DNA of 63,466 nucleotides from CAYTLW01 sp964438735. GTDB taxonomy: Bacteria > Myxococcota_A > UBA9042. The notes under the pieces were generated by a model. The model searched no databases. It was given only the letters and a program-made list of their open reading frames with translations, and had not been told where the DNA came from. Positions 33,986 to 42,895 of this stretch are shown here, one piece after another. The stretch spans positions 1 through 63,466 of the forward strand of contig CAYTLW010000034.1 of the NCBI GenBank assembly GCA_964438735.1. Direction: 5' to 3'. The position numbers and the translations under genes are program-made. The first letter of the stretch is position 1, and each line of letters opens with the position of its first letter.

Positions 33986-35388
33986 TCGACGCCGCCAACC
34001 GTCTCGGCCGCCGGGCTCGCCTGGTGGCCCGCCTCGGCCGACCAGTGCTCTTGATGGGCAACGGAGTTCGCGCACGCAACCTGCCGATGACGCCGCTGCC
34101 CTTCCGCCAGGACAGCACCCTGCTCTACTACACCGGCTGCGCGCTGCCGGGAGCCGCGGCGCTGATCGACGGCGCACATACAACGATCTACCTGCCAGCG
34201 CCGTCTGATGACGACGTGCTCTGGCATGGACCGGTGGCCGGTTTCGACGACCTGCAAGCCCAGTGGGGCGTGGACCACGTCCGACCCGCGAGCGAGCTGG
34301 AAGGCGTGGTCCAGGGGCTGTGCGCCGACGATCGAACGCCGGCTGTGCTGGCCGTGGCGGACGAGAATCGAAACGCCCTGGCCAGCCGCTGGACTGGGAC
34401 GACCCTGCGCTTTGGCCACGAACACGGCGACGCTGATCTGGTGACCGCAACCATCGAGATGCGGCGGACAAAGGACGCGCACGAGTTGGCGGCGATGCGA
34501 GAGGCCGCCGCCCACACCAGAGCCGCCCACCTCGCAGTGGCGCGCGGGCTGCATCCTGGTGGCCATGAACGGACCCTGGCGGCGCTCTTCGAGGCCGTGC
34601 TGGCGGCTCGCGGGTGCAGCCCGGGCTACGGGACGATCCTGTCGCAACGCGGTGAGGTCTTGCACAACCACAACCACGACGCTGTGCTGCAATCCGGCGC
34701 TCTGCTGCTGGTCGACGGCGGAGGCGAGGTGGCGTCGGGCCATGGCGCGGATGTGACCCGTACCTGGCCGGTCGGCGGCGCATTTGTGGGTCGTCAGAGG
34801 GCCGCCTACGAGGCCGTGCTCGCCGCCGAAACCGCGGCCATCGATCGCTGCCGCGCCGGCGTGCGCTACCGAGAGGTGCACGACGTGGCGAGCGCCGTGA
34901 TCGCCCGCTTTCTGGCCGACGAAGGCCTGCTTCGGGTCGGGCCAGATGACGCCGTCGCCGCCGGCGCGCACGCGCTCTTCTTCCCGCACGGAGTCGGCCA
35001 CCTGTTGGGCATGGACGTACACGACCTGGAGAACTTCGGCGATCTGCCCTCGTACCCGCCCGATCGCGGTCGTCCGGAGGCGTTTGGCACCTGCTACCTG
35101 CGACTGGACCTGCCGCTGGAACCCGGTTGGGTGGTCACGGTGGAACCTGGCTTCTACGTGGTGCCCGCGATCCTGTCGGACCCGACCCTGCGGGCGAGGT
35201 TCGAGCACATGGTCGACTTTGAGCGGGCGGCGGATTGGGTCGGTTTTGGCGGCATCCGGATCGAGGACGACATCGTGGTGACCACCGGAGCGCCCGAGAA
35301 CCTGACAGCGGACATTCCGCGCACGGTCGCAGATGTCGAAGAGGTGGTCGGCAGCGGGCGCCCCGCCGAAGCATTGCTCGGCTTCTGA
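33982..35388 (+). CDS. Xaa-Pro aminopeptidase (M24 family, aminopeptidase P-like)
   Basis: A 468-residue dimetal peptidase that removes an N-terminal residue before proline. The AMP_N domain (about 1-165) starts ANRLGRRARLVARL and contains FRQDSTLLYYTGC. The M24 pita-bread domain (about 170-460) shows all five metal ligands in context: Asp in LLVDGGGEV, Asp in GADVTRTWPV, His in FPHGVGHLLGMDVHD, Glu in VVTVEPGFYVVP and Glu in GGIRIEDDIVVT. Length is normal. The ATG overlaps the Hpt stop, an odd pairing between a signalling protein and a housekeeping peptidase. No signal peptide is present, so it works in the cytoplasm. Confidence 0.94.
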   Translation: MIDAANRLGRRARLVARLGRPVLLMGNGVRARNLPMTPLPFRQDSTLLYYTGCALPGAAALIDGAHTTIYLPAPSDDDVLWHGPVAGFDDLQAQWGVDHVRPASELEGVVQGLCADDRTPAVLAVADENRNALASRWTGTTLRFGHEHGDADLVTATIEMRRTKDAHELAAMREAAAHTRAAHLAVARGLHPGGHERTLAALFEAVLAARGCSPGYGTILSQRGEVLHNHNHDAVLQSGALLLVDGGGEVASGHGADVTRTWPVGGAFVGRQRAAYEAVLAAETAAIDRCRAGVRYREVHDVASAVIARFLADEGLLRVGPDDAVAAGAHALFFPHGVGHLLGMDVHDLENFGDLPSYPPDRGRPEAFGTCYLRLDLPLEPGWVVTVEPGFYVVPAILSDPTLRARFEHMVDFERAADWVGFGGIRIEDDIVVTTGAPENLTADIPRTVADVEEVVGSGRPAEALLGF

Positions 35389-35478
35389 TCTGAATCCCTT
35401 GAACCCGCGGCCGGTCCGCAGGCACCCTGTTGCCGGCCTCACGTGGCGATCGCGGCTGGTGCAGGCCCTCGGACGGCG

Positions 35479-36102
35479 ATGGTGAACGTCAGCAACGGTG
35501 GGAGTCGGGCGCGCACCCTGGCCATGGCAGCCGGTCTGGCAGCCGTGTGCCTGGCTTGCTGCGCCTGCGCACGGACGCCGTTGACGCTGCGCGAGATGGC
35601 CGATCCCAACCGGCTGGCCCTGGGCTACCTGGACGCCATCGTCCTGCTACCACGGGCGGCACCAGATTCGGTGGGCGGCGGCATGTTGTACGTGGCGCGG
35701 CCCCTCTACCTCAGCCCGGGTCGATACGTGCAATCCAGCGCACGCCTGGTTGGCCTGATCGGGCTCAGCGGCACGGCCGCATCGTCGCACGCTGTGGGCA
35801 TCGACGGCGTTCTCGATGTGAACCTGGCCGGCGGCAGCGGAATGCGTTGGAGCATGGGTCCCTACATCGGCGGGCAGTTCATGGATCGCCAGATGCGCAG
35901 CTACGTGGGCCTGCATCAGGACTTTGGCTTCTCTGTGGGCATCGGCTCGGATCCGCGCAGTCGAATCCTGTTCCTGACCAGCATCTACCTGCCCATTTCA
36001 TACGCCCAGGAGCTGTTCGAATGCGACCAGATCAATCGAGACATGACCGAATGCGGCGGAATCGTCGGGCTGACGATCGCTTATGAAGGTATGTTCTTGT
36101 AG
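35479..36102 (+). CDS. Small exported protein, probably envelope-associated
   Basis: A 207-residue protein of unknown family. A signal peptide with a Cys-rich end (AVCLACCACARTPL) suggests a lipoprotein, although the exact lipobox Cys is unclear. The mature part alternates glycine- and aromatic-rich strands (GGGMLYVARPLYLSPGRYVQ, GMRWSMGPYIGGQFMDRQM, SYVGLHQDFGFSVGIG) and ends in a strand with terminal Leu. This resembles a small beta-barrel or beta-sheet outer-membrane protein, but I cannot name a family. Alternative starts are 35443 (GTG) and 35524. It stands alone between the peptidase and the propeller lipoprotein. Confidence 0.68.
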   Translation: MVNVSNGGSRARTLAMAAGLAAVCLACCACARTPLTLREMADPNRLALGYLDAIVLLPRAAPDSVGGGMLYVARPLYLSPGRYVQSSARLVGLIGLSGTAASSHAVGIDGVLDVNLAGGSGMRWSMGPYIGGQFMDRQMRSYVGLHQDFGFSVGIGSDPRSRILFLTSIYLPISYAQELFECDQINRDMTECGGIVGLTIAYEGMFL

Positions 36103-36228
36103 CGCCTCTTCAGTGCGCGACCGGGCGGGATTTCGCTTGCCACTTCGGGCATGAATATCTACGGTGGATCTGGCGTTTGGATCAGGTCGAGCGGGAGAGG
36201 TTCGCCTGAAATTCGAGGAGGAGCGGGC

Positions 36229-37614
36229 ATGAGCTACAGATTCATGGGGCTGGCGTTGGCGTTTTCTTTCTTCGCGGCCACGTTGAGTGGATGCGGCAAC
36301 GAGTCGGCGTGCACGGAGCACGAGGGCGTGTTCGTCTGCGGCGACTTCGGTGAGGCGCTCTTCAGCGCCCCCGTCAGTGACGCCGCCGGCCCTATCGGCT
36401 GGCCGCCCGTGGCCATGGGCGAAGATGGGGTGATCACCACGCGCGGCACCGACCTGGTGCGCATTACGAAGTCCGGCTCGGTCATCCGCCTGGCCCGCTT
36501 CCAGAGCCAGTTGCTGGCCGCTTCGCGCGGACCTGATGGCACGATCTACGTCGCCGGCGCCGACGGCAGCAAGGGCGTGCTCAAGGCCTACGTCGATGGC
36601 GCCGGCACCGGCACCGTCCAGTGGAGCAGCGGCCTGGCCGCGCCCAGCGTGGGCGTACCTGCATCCATCGGCGGCAATATCCTCCACGTCGCCACCATGG
36701 CCAACGCCTCCCACCCGGCGTTGCACGACGTCGACGCGACCACCGGCAAGTTGGTGCGCACCCGCGCCGGCGCCTCGCCCGCCGCGGTCCTGCTCGATGG
36801 CTCGCTCCGCTACGTGGTGGCAGCCGATGGCAAGATCAATCCCGCCACGCAGACCCCGTTGTTCACCCGCCTGAAGGCCGAGAAGGCCAACGGCGACGTC
36901 GCCTGGAGCCATGACGAGCCCAAGGGCGTCACCGACTTCGCGCCCGGACCCGATGGCGAGACCTACCTGGTCACCACCGACCACCGGCTGGTCAAGGTCG
37001 GCCCCGCCGGCCAGGTGAAGTGGACCTACAGCGCGACCTGCGAGCGCTGCACGGTCGCCGCCGCGCCCACCGTGACTCGCGACGCGATCTACTTCCCGGT
37101 CTGGGAGGAGCGTCCCGGCATGATCACGGACATGAACGGCAACAACCTGGATCCGCTCTTCGTGCTGACGCCCGAAGGCAAGCTGCTCTGGCAGTACGAC
37201 GGATTCTCGCTGCGCAAGTCCCACTACTCGACCGACATGGCCATGCTTGGCGTCGAGAGCAAGCAGGTCGAAGTGATCACGCATCACCCCGCGGGACGAC
37301 CCGTGGTCGCCCAAGGCGGCATCAGCTACGTCGCTGCTGACGGCGCCGTCGTGGCCCTCGATGCCAAGGGCAACGAGCTCGGCCGCGTCATCTACGATCA
37401 GCGGGCCGGAGAAATCACGGCACCGCAGGGTGGCGGCAGCTCCTTCACGTGGATCAACCCCGGCGTCACGCCATCGCCCGCCCTGGCCAGCGACGGCACG
37501 CTCTACGTCTGGGACGGCAGCACCGTGCGCGGCTTCGCGACCGATCACAAGCTGATGCCGAGTTCGTGGACCGCTCCTTTTGGCGGTCCGGACAACGACG
37601 GCCGCATCCAGTAG
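36229..37614 (+). CDS. PQQ-like beta-propeller lipoprotein
   Basis: A 461-residue lipoprotein (FFAATLSGCGNE, Cys about 23) whose mature part looks like a quinoprotein-type beta propeller without enzyme motifs. Blades end in strands such as DGTIYVAGADGSKGVLKAY, GETYLVTTDHRLVKVGPAG, PEGKLLWQYDG, GGISYVAADGAVVALDAKG and DGTLYVWDGSTVRGF. Four cysteines lie near the start (CTEHEGVFVCGDF) and at CERC, suggesting disulfides. Relatives such as BamB hold outer-membrane assembly complexes, while others are secreted binding proteins. The ATG at 36229 follows an AGGAGG-like site and the signal is immediate; a 26-residue longer form is less likely. Confidence 0.86.
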   Translation: MSYRFMGLALAFSFFAATLSGCGNESACTEHEGVFVCGDFGEALFSAPVSDAAGPIGWPPVAMGEDGVITTRGTDLVRITKSGSVIRLARFQSQLLAASRGPDGTIYVAGADGSKGVLKAYVDGAGTGTVQWSSGLAAPSVGVPASIGGNILHVATMANASHPALHDVDATTGKLVRTRAGASPAAVLLDGSLRYVVAADGKINPATQTPLFTRLKAEKANGDVAWSHDEPKGVTDFAPGPDGETYLVTTDHRLVKVGPAGQVKWTYSATCERCTVAAAPTVTRDAIYFPVWEERPGMITDMNGNNLDPLFVLTPEGKLLWQYDGFSLRKSHYSTDMAMLGVESKQVEVITHHPAGRPVVAQGGISYVAADGAVVALDAKGNELGRVIYDQRAGEITAPQGGGSSFTWINPGVTPSPALASDGTLYVWDGSTVRGFATDHKLMPSSWTAPFGGPDNDGRIQ

Positions 37615-37752
37615 CTTCTTTGAGATCGGGCGATTCGAACCCATCGCCCTTGCCTGCCCACCGGCCGTTGGCTACCCTCGGCGGTTCGAGCGTGGCTGTA
37701 GGTATGCGTTGCGCTCGACAGACACCGGGGGGAAGGTCTGAACGAGCCTGCG

Positions 37753-38130
37753 ATGGATGATACGCTCAACGGCAAGCTGGCGTTCTCCAAAACGGAGAGC
37801 ACAGATATCTCGGTGCTGCCGGCGCGGCTGCTCCGTCGCCCGCACGTCTTGCAGATCGTGTCGGGGCAGGAGACCAATCGCACCATCCCCTTGACCGCCG
37901 GTCGCATCACCGTAGGTCGCTCCAACGAGGCCGACGTGCGCATCATGTCCGCCGACCTGTCGCGTATGCACATTCGCATCGAAGGCACGCGAACCGGCTA
38001 CCGCGTGGTCGATCTCGACAGCCGCAACGGCGTCTATCTCAACGAGGTCCGCATCCACAGTGCAGAGCTACGCGACGGCGACTCGCTGCAACTGGGTAAC
38101 GTCCTGTTCGTCTACCACGAGGGCAGTTGA
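37753..38130 (+). CDS. FHA-domain protein
   Basis: A 125-residue protein that is one forkhead-associated domain with a short N-terminal tail. Characteristic residues are GRITVGRSNEADVRI (Gly-Arg-Ser of the phosphothreonine pocket), SADLSRMHIRIE (Ser and His) and DLDSRNGVYLNEVRI (Asn-Gly). FHA domains bind phosphothreonine peptides and so read Ser/Thr kinase activity. The N-terminal tail contains several Thr and Ser (SKTESTDISV) that could be a phosphorylation site for intramolecular switching. The stop overlaps the next gene by one base (TGATG). It could couple kinase signalling to that enzyme. No kinase is adjacent. Confidence 0.94.
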   Translation: MDDTLNGKLAFSKTESTDISVLPARLLRRPHVLQIVSGQETNRTIPLTAGRITVGRSNEADVRIMSADLSRMHIRIEGTRTGYRVVDLDSRNGVYLNEVRIHSAELRDGDSLQLGNVLFVYHEGS

Positions 38131-39038
38131 TGGGTTTCTACGTCCGCTTCTGGGGGACGCGCGGTTCCATTCCGACCCCGGGCAAGGCGGCACATCGCTA
38201 CGGCGGCAATACGTCCTGCGTGGAGATCCGGGTCGACGACACGCTCTTCATCTGCGACGGCGGCTCTGGACTGCGCGAGCTCGGCACAGACCTGCTGGCG
38301 CGCGCCAAGGGCCAGCCGATCACCGCGCACTTCCTCTTCAGCCACATGCACTGGGATCACATCCAGGGGTTCCCCTTCTTCACCCCTGTGTACATCCCGG
38401 CCAACAAGTTCTTCATCTATGGTGCCCACACCGGTGACACCCGCTTCCATCGCCTGCTCTCGGGACAGATGAGCTCGTCCTACTTCCCGGTCGACTTCTC
38501 CGAGCTGCGCGGCACCATCGTCGCCGCCGATCTGGGCGACGACGGCGAGCGATTGATCGAGGGCACCTTGGTGCGTTGCCTGTCGTTGCATCATCCAGGT
38601 GGCTGCTACGCCTACCGTTTCGAACGCGACGGCCGATCGGTCGTCTATGCGACCGACAACGAGATCGACCAGACCCTGCCCGACCCGGACTCGGTCATCG
38701 CCAATCCGGCGGCGCCGCGTGAGATCCCGGCTGACCTGGTCAAGTTCTGCGAAGGCGCAGACGTGCTCATCAGCGACAGCCAGTACACCGACGACGAGTA
38801 CCCCACGCGCATTGGCTGGGGCCATCCGCGCGCCTCCACGGCGGTGGACCTGGCGGTCCAGGCTGGCGTCAAGCAACTGGCCCTGTACCACCACGATCCC
38901 ATGCACTCCGACCACGACGTGGAGCGCAAGATCGCCAACTGCCGCGCACGTGTGCAACGTCTCGGCGGCGATGTATTCATCTTCGGCGCCCGCGAAGGCC
39001 TCGAGATCCGCGTCGACGTGGACGAACCCGAAGCATGA
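38130..39038 (+). CDS. Metallo-beta-lactamase-fold hydrolase (cyclic-phosphodiesterase/PhnP-like)
   Basis: A 302-residue cytoplasmic enzyme with the metallo-beta-lactamase fold. It begins FYVRFWGTRGSIPTPG and RYGGNTSCVEI, the usual start of this subfamily. The dinuclear metal motif is SHMHWDHIQG (HxHxDH), with further ligands likely in LHHPGGCYAYRF, DSQYTDDEY and LYHHDPMHSD. Related proteins are annotated as class II-like cAMP phosphodiesterases or PhnP-type cyclic phosphate hydrolases. The real substrate is unknown. Because an adenylate cyclase is encoded in the same window, a role in nucleotide turnover is attractive but unproven. The ATG overlaps the FHA stop by one base, and the end overlaps the lipase gene (ATGA). 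Confidence 0.92.
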   Translation: MGFYVRFWGTRGSIPTPGKAAHRYGGNTSCVEIRVDDTLFICDGGSGLRELGTDLLARAKGQPITAHFLFSHMHWDHIQGFPFFTPVYIPANKFFIYGAHTGDTRFHRLLSGQMSSSYFPVDFSELRGTIVAADLGDDGERLIEGTLVRCLSLHHPGGCYAYRFERDGRSVVYATDNEIDQTLPDPDSVIANPAAPREIPADLVKFCEGADVLISDSQYTDDEYPTRIGWGHPRASTAVDLAVQAGVKQLALYHHDPMHSDHDVERKIANCRARVQRLGGDVFIFGAREGLEIRVDVDEPEA

Positions 39039-40171
39039 CCTGCGGGCGACAGGCGGCTGTGCTGCTGGCCTTCGCCCTGAGTTGTATCGGTTGTAGCGAA
39101 TCTCCCCCTGCCGAGGCGGGCGCGGATGCCCACGTCGCAGACCTGGACGCAGCTTCCCTCGACATCGCCTCCACAGACGGCGTAGGCGCGCCGATGGACG
39201 CCTCGGCGACAGGTGATTCGGGTCAGCGCGCCGAAGACGCCCTGGCGCCGCCAACGGACGGAGTCCAGAGCGACGGCGGGGCCGATCCCGGGCCGCCCTA
39301 CCCCATCGTCCTGGCGCACGGCTTCTTCGGCTTCGAGGCCTTCGCTGGCATGGCCTTTGCGACCTACTTTCACGGCGTGCGCGCCGACCTGACGGCACAT
39401 GGCGAGAGCGAGGTGTTCACGCCAGCGGTGGATCCCTTCAACTCGTCGACCGCCCGGGGCAAGCAGCTGATCGCCCACATCGAGACGATCCTGGCCAGTA
39501 CCGGCCGCGAACGGGTGGTGGTCATCGGCCACTCTCAGGGCGGTCTGGACGCCCGCGTCGCGGCACATCTCCGTCCGGACCTTGTGGCCGCGGTGGTGAC
39601 CTATGCCACCCCAAACCACGGCAGCCCCATCGCCGACATCGCCATGAAATTGCTGCCCAACGACCAGCTGCAGCAGCTGCTTGACGCCCTGGCGAAGCTC
39701 ATCGGCGGTCCGCTCTACGACAAGGTGGGCGCAAGCAGCAGCCTGGTGGCCGGCATCAAGCAGTTCACGTCGGCGGAGATCGCCGTCTTCAATGGCACCT
39801 ACGTCAACTCCTCGCAGGTGGCCTACTACTCGGTAACCGGCCGTTCGGACCATCGCATCGCCGCCAAGCCCTGCGCGCCGGATAAAGAAGTCGACTTCAT
39901 CAACAAGTGGGCCGCCCAGACCGATCCCATCGACCCGCTGCTGGCTATCCAGGAAGCGCTGATCGACGGCAAGCTGGGGCTCGAATTCCCCAATGACGGC
40001 ATGGTGCGCGTCGAGGATGCGCGCTGGGGCACTTTCCTGGGCTGTGTACCGGCCGATCACCTGGACGAGGTCGGCCACTTGCTGGGCGACAAGCCGGGTC
40101 TTCTGAACGCCTGGAGTCACAAGAAGTTCTTCCGCAACCTGGTCGACTGGCTACGCGAACAGGGCCACTGA
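39035..40171 (+). CDS. Exported lipase/esterase of the alpha/beta-hydrolase fold
   Basis: A 378-residue lipoprotein (LSCIGCSES, Cys about 16). Residues 25-85 form an Asp/Ala/Gly-rich linker, and the hydrolase domain follows: PYPIVLAHGFFGFEAF (oxyanion-hole strand), VVVIGHSQGGLDARVAA (nucleophile Ser in GHSQG), TYATPNHGSPIADIA, and a late His in DHLDEVG or nearby. This matches the family I triacylglycerol lipases of Pseudomonas and Burkholderia, which normally need a foldase; none is seen here. The ATG overlaps the hydrolase gene upstream (ATGA), so FHA, MBL-fold and lipase genes form one coupled set. Confidence 0.92.
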   Translation: MTCGRQAAVLLAFALSCIGCSESPPAEAGADAHVADLDAASLDIASTDGVGAPMDASATGDSGQRAEDALAPPTDGVQSDGGADPGPPYPIVLAHGFFGFEAFAGMAFATYFHGVRADLTAHGESEVFTPAVDPFNSSTARGKQLIAHIETILASTGRERVVVIGHSQGGLDARVAAHLRPDLVAAVVTYATPNHGSPIADIAMKLLPNDQLQQLLDALAKLIGGPLYDKVGASSSLVAGIKQFTSAEIAVFNGTYVNSSQVAYYSVTGRSDHRIAAKPCAPDKEVDFINKWAAQTDPIDPLLAIQEALIDGKLGLEFPNDGMVRVEDARWGTFLGCVPADHLDEVGHLLGDKPGLLNAWSHKKFFRNLVDWLREQGH

Positions 40172-40185
40172 TTCGCGCCAGGGAT

Positions 40186-40896
40186 TCAGCTGCCGTTGAC
40201 GTCGGCGTCAGCGCCGTGACGCTTCGGCTCGATGACGATGGCGAGGCGGCCGACACCGCCCACTCGCGCGGCGACCCGGTCGCCCACTTCCAGCGGGCCG
40301 ACGCCTGCAGGCGTCCCGGTGAAGACCAGGTCGCCTTCGCGCAGCCGTACCGAGCGGGACAGGCTGGCCAGGATCTCGCCCGGGGGCCAGATCATGCGGT
40401 CCAGGTCGCTGCGCTGCCGCATCTGCCCGTTGACCGACAACTCGATGGCACCGGCGCGCGGGTGGCCGATCTCGGCCGCGGTGCGAATGGCGGAGCAGGG
40501 AGCGCTACAGTCGAAGCCCTTGGCCAGCGCCCACGGCCTCGAGGACGCCTTGGCCGAGCGCTGCAGGTCCCGTCGGGTCAGGTCGATGCCCACCGCGTAG
40601 CCGAAAATGCGTCGGCTCGCCTCGCCGGGCGGCAGGCACTCGATGACGCCACCGATGGCCAGCACCAGCTCCACCTCGTGGTGCAGCTCCGCCGTGGCCG
40701 GTGGATACGGAATGGGGCCGCCCTCCGGCACCAGGGCATCGGCCGGTTTGGCGAAGAAGAAAGGCGGCTCACGCTGTGGATCACCGCCCATCTCGCGGGC
40801 GTGGTCGGCGTAGTTGCGGCCGACACACCAGATGCGGCGCACCGGCCAGGTGCCATGGGCGCCGACGACCGGCAGCGACGGCCTGTCCAGGGTCAC
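40186..40896 (-). CDS. Fumarylacetoacetate hydrolase-family protein
   Basis: A 236-residue enzyme of the FAH superfamily, of the short type seen in fumarylpyruvate hydrolases and acylpyruvases. Key segments are CVGRNYADHAREMG, PPFFFAKPADALV, ELHHEVELVLAIGG (metal-binding Glu residues) and LTRRDLQ, with a C-terminal DLVFTGTPAGVGPL loop. These enzymes cleave C-C bonds in aromatic or keto-acid breakdown, using Mg2+ or Mn2+, in the cytoplasm. It overlaps the DUF2330 gene by 4 bases, although the two products act in different compartments, so they probably share only a transcript. Exact substrate is unknown. Confidence 0.93.
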   Translation of the reverse strand: MTLDRPSLPVVGAHGTWPVRRIWCVGRNYADHAREMGGDPQREPPFFFAKPADALVPEGGPIPYPPATAELHHEVELVLAIGGVIECLPPGEASRRIFGYAVGIDLTRRDLQRSAKASSRPWALAKGFDCSAPCSAIRTAAEIGHPRAGAIELSVNGQMRQRSDLDRMIWPPGEILASLSRSVRLREGDLVFTGTPAGVGPLEVGDRVAARVGGVGRLAIVIEPKRHGADADVNGS

Positions 40897-42830
40897 GCCC
40901 GCGACGTCTCGCGCCGCCGCCAGGAGACCAGCAGACCGGCGGCGGCCAGGAGCAACAGCAGGCCGGGCACCGCGCCGCCACCGACCGGCGATGCGCTGCA
41001 GGTGGAATCCGTGGAACGAGCGGGCGTGTAGGGGCCACCGGTCGCCGCGCCGCCAGCGTCCACGCCACCGCCGACATTGGTGTCCACGACCGAGGTGCCG
41101 GCGTCTTCATCGACCGGCTTCTTGTCGGGATCGGGCTCCACACCGCCGGTGGGGTCGTCCTTGGACTTCGGGTTCCAGTTGATGTCCGGCAGGCTGGCGA
41201 TGAACTCGGCGCTCAGGCTCTTCTTGCCCAACTTGGCGTCGTTGAGGGCCGCGTCGACCTTGTCCGCAGCTGAAGGATCGATCTCCAGCGGCGGTCCGGA
41301 CTCGTCGAGCACCTCGACCTTCCACGCTGGCTGACCACCATCCGCGTTGATGGGGCCGTCGCCTTTGCCAAAGCCGGGCGAGCCGCCGAAGCCAGGGCCG
41401 AAGGCGCAGCTGTTCAGGTTGTCGGGCACATCGACGGTGATCTCGTGGCCGTTCGTGAACACGATCTTGGCCTTGTGGGGCGTCTCCTTGCCCGGCTTGC
41501 AGATGGGGTGGGCCTTGGCGGTACGCACCCGCTCGATATCGGGCAGGTCCGGGTTGAAGCCGAAGATCGGGTCCTTGTCCATCTCGGCCGGGTCGATCGT
41601 GGTGTACAGGCGGGTGAGATAGGCCAGCGTGTCGAACGCGCCCTGCACCTTGGCCAGCGGCTCGACGACGCCCTCCTCAATCGCCTTGGCGAACGCGACC
41701 GGGTCGAACGACTGCTTGGCGACGGCGGCTTTGTAGTCGCTGCAGGGGGACTGCTTGCAGCCCTCGCAGGTCAGGCAGTTGTAGAACTCGTTATCGGGCA
41801 CCGATTGGTAGGTCTTGGGTTTGGGGATGTACTTGCGAATCAGCGCCTGCATCTGCGAGGTGCGCGGGTAGCCATACTGCAGCAACGCCATCATGAATTT
41901 GCCCGGCGTGGCGATGGACTCGAGCTTGCTGGTATCCCACTTGTCGTTGTGGAACTTGGCGGTGAACTTCTTGGCCGGCTGGGCGTACTCGGTGGTGAAC
42001 GCGTGCCCACTGGCCTGGTCCACCGCCTTGCTGACCACGGTCTTGTAGTTGCCGCCGGCGGTCATCCAATCGATGGTGGCCTCGTTCAAGATCACGTGCA
42101 GGAAGTTCTTCGGGATGGCGCGATGCGGGCCCAGGGTCCAGGTCACTACAGGCATGTCAGGCTGCGCGGCGACGGAGGTCAGGCGGATGGGCAGGCAGGG
42201 GCCGACCTCGTCCAGGGTCACCACGATGGGCTGGATGTCACCGGCGCCCTTGTCCTTCTGCAGCTTCAGGGCCAGGAAGACGTGTTCCTTGTCCACGTAG
42301 GACTTGATCAGGGGCTTGGTCTCTTTGGGCTGCACATAGCCATTGTCGTTGAGCCACTTGAGCAGCTCGTCGGCCGACTTGCTCTTGAGGACCACGGCGT
42401 TGTAGGGCCCGACATTCTGCTGCAGGAGCACGTCCACGCCGCCGCCCGGACCGCCGTTGCCGCCACCACCGCCGTCGGCCATGGGGCACGGGTAGGAGGC
42501 GTGGCAGTCCTTCTTGTTCTGCCACTCGAGCTGGAAATAGGGCGCAGTGCCCTGCTCCAGGAGCTGGAAGACGCTGTCGGAGCCGATGCCGAGCTCTGGA
42601 ACAGACTGCAGCGGCAGGATCCACGAGAACTTGTCGTCGTCGCCGGTGTAGCTGATCTGGATGTGTACGGTGATCTGGCCCGGTTGCTGAATGTACAGCA
42701 CCCGCTCAGCGCTCTGATCGATGGGCTGCTGGAAGCAGAAGAAGCCACCACAAGCCAGGGCGGTAGCCGGCAACAGGACGCAACACGCCAGGGCGACCAG
42801 CGCCAGGCGAAGCTCGGATATGGTTGTCAT
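40893..42830 (-). CDS. DUF2330 protein with MYXO-CTERM-like tail
   Basis: A 645-residue secreted protein. The signal peptide ends near TALACGGFFC, and the following CGGFFCFQQPIDQSAERVL is the hallmark start of DUF2330 proteins of Deltaproteobacteria. The domain contains many conserved Trp/Pro and paired Cys (CHASYPC, CLTCEGCKQSPC). After an Asp/Val/Gly linker the C terminus is CSASPVGGGAVPGLLLLLAA followed by a WRRR cluster, a sorting signal in which a Cys precedes one membrane helix and an Arg cluster, as in MYXO-CTERM proteins. It is probably processed and kept at the cell surface. GAGGAG precedes the ATG at 42830. Function of the family is unknown. Confidence 0.92.
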   Translation of the reverse strand: MTTISELRLALVALACCVLLPATALACGGFFCFQQPIDQSAERVLYIQQPGQITVHIQISYTGDDDKFSWILPLQSVPELGIGSDSVFQLLEQGTAPYFQLEWQNKKDCHASYPCPMADGGGGGNGGPGGGVDVLLQQNVGPYNAVVLKSKSADELLKWLNDNGYVQPKETKPLIKSYVDKEHVFLALKLQKDKGAGDIQPIVVTLDEVGPCLPIRLTSVAAQPDMPVVTWTLGPHRAIPKNFLHVILNEATIDWMTAGGNYKTVVSKAVDQASGHAFTTEYAQPAKKFTAKFHNDKWDTSKLESIATPGKFMMALLQYGYPRTSQMQALIRKYIPKPKTYQSVPDNEFYNCLTCEGCKQSPCSDYKAAVAKQSFDPVAFAKAIEEGVVEPLAKVQGAFDTLAYLTRLYTTIDPAEMDKDPIFGFNPDLPDIERVRTAKAHPICKPGKETPHKAKIVFTNGHEITVDVPDNLNSCAFGPGFGGSPGFGKGDGPINADGGQPAWKVEVLDESGPPLEIDPSAADKVDAALNDAKLGKKSLSAEFIASLPDINWNPKSKDDPTGGVEPDPDKKPVDEDAGTSVVDTNVGGGVDAGGAATGGPYTPARSTDSTCSASPVGGGAVPGLLLLLAAAGLLVSWRRRETSRA

Positions 42831-42895
42831 GACTCTCCTCGGGCCCCTCTGAAGGCGCCCGGGAGTATAGCACAATCGCGCGTTCGAATTGACGC

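Noticed and set aside
33730..35442. A 570-codon minus-strand frame opposite the aminopeptidase
   Set aside because: The plus strand has all five M24 metal ligands; the minus frame has none of any family.
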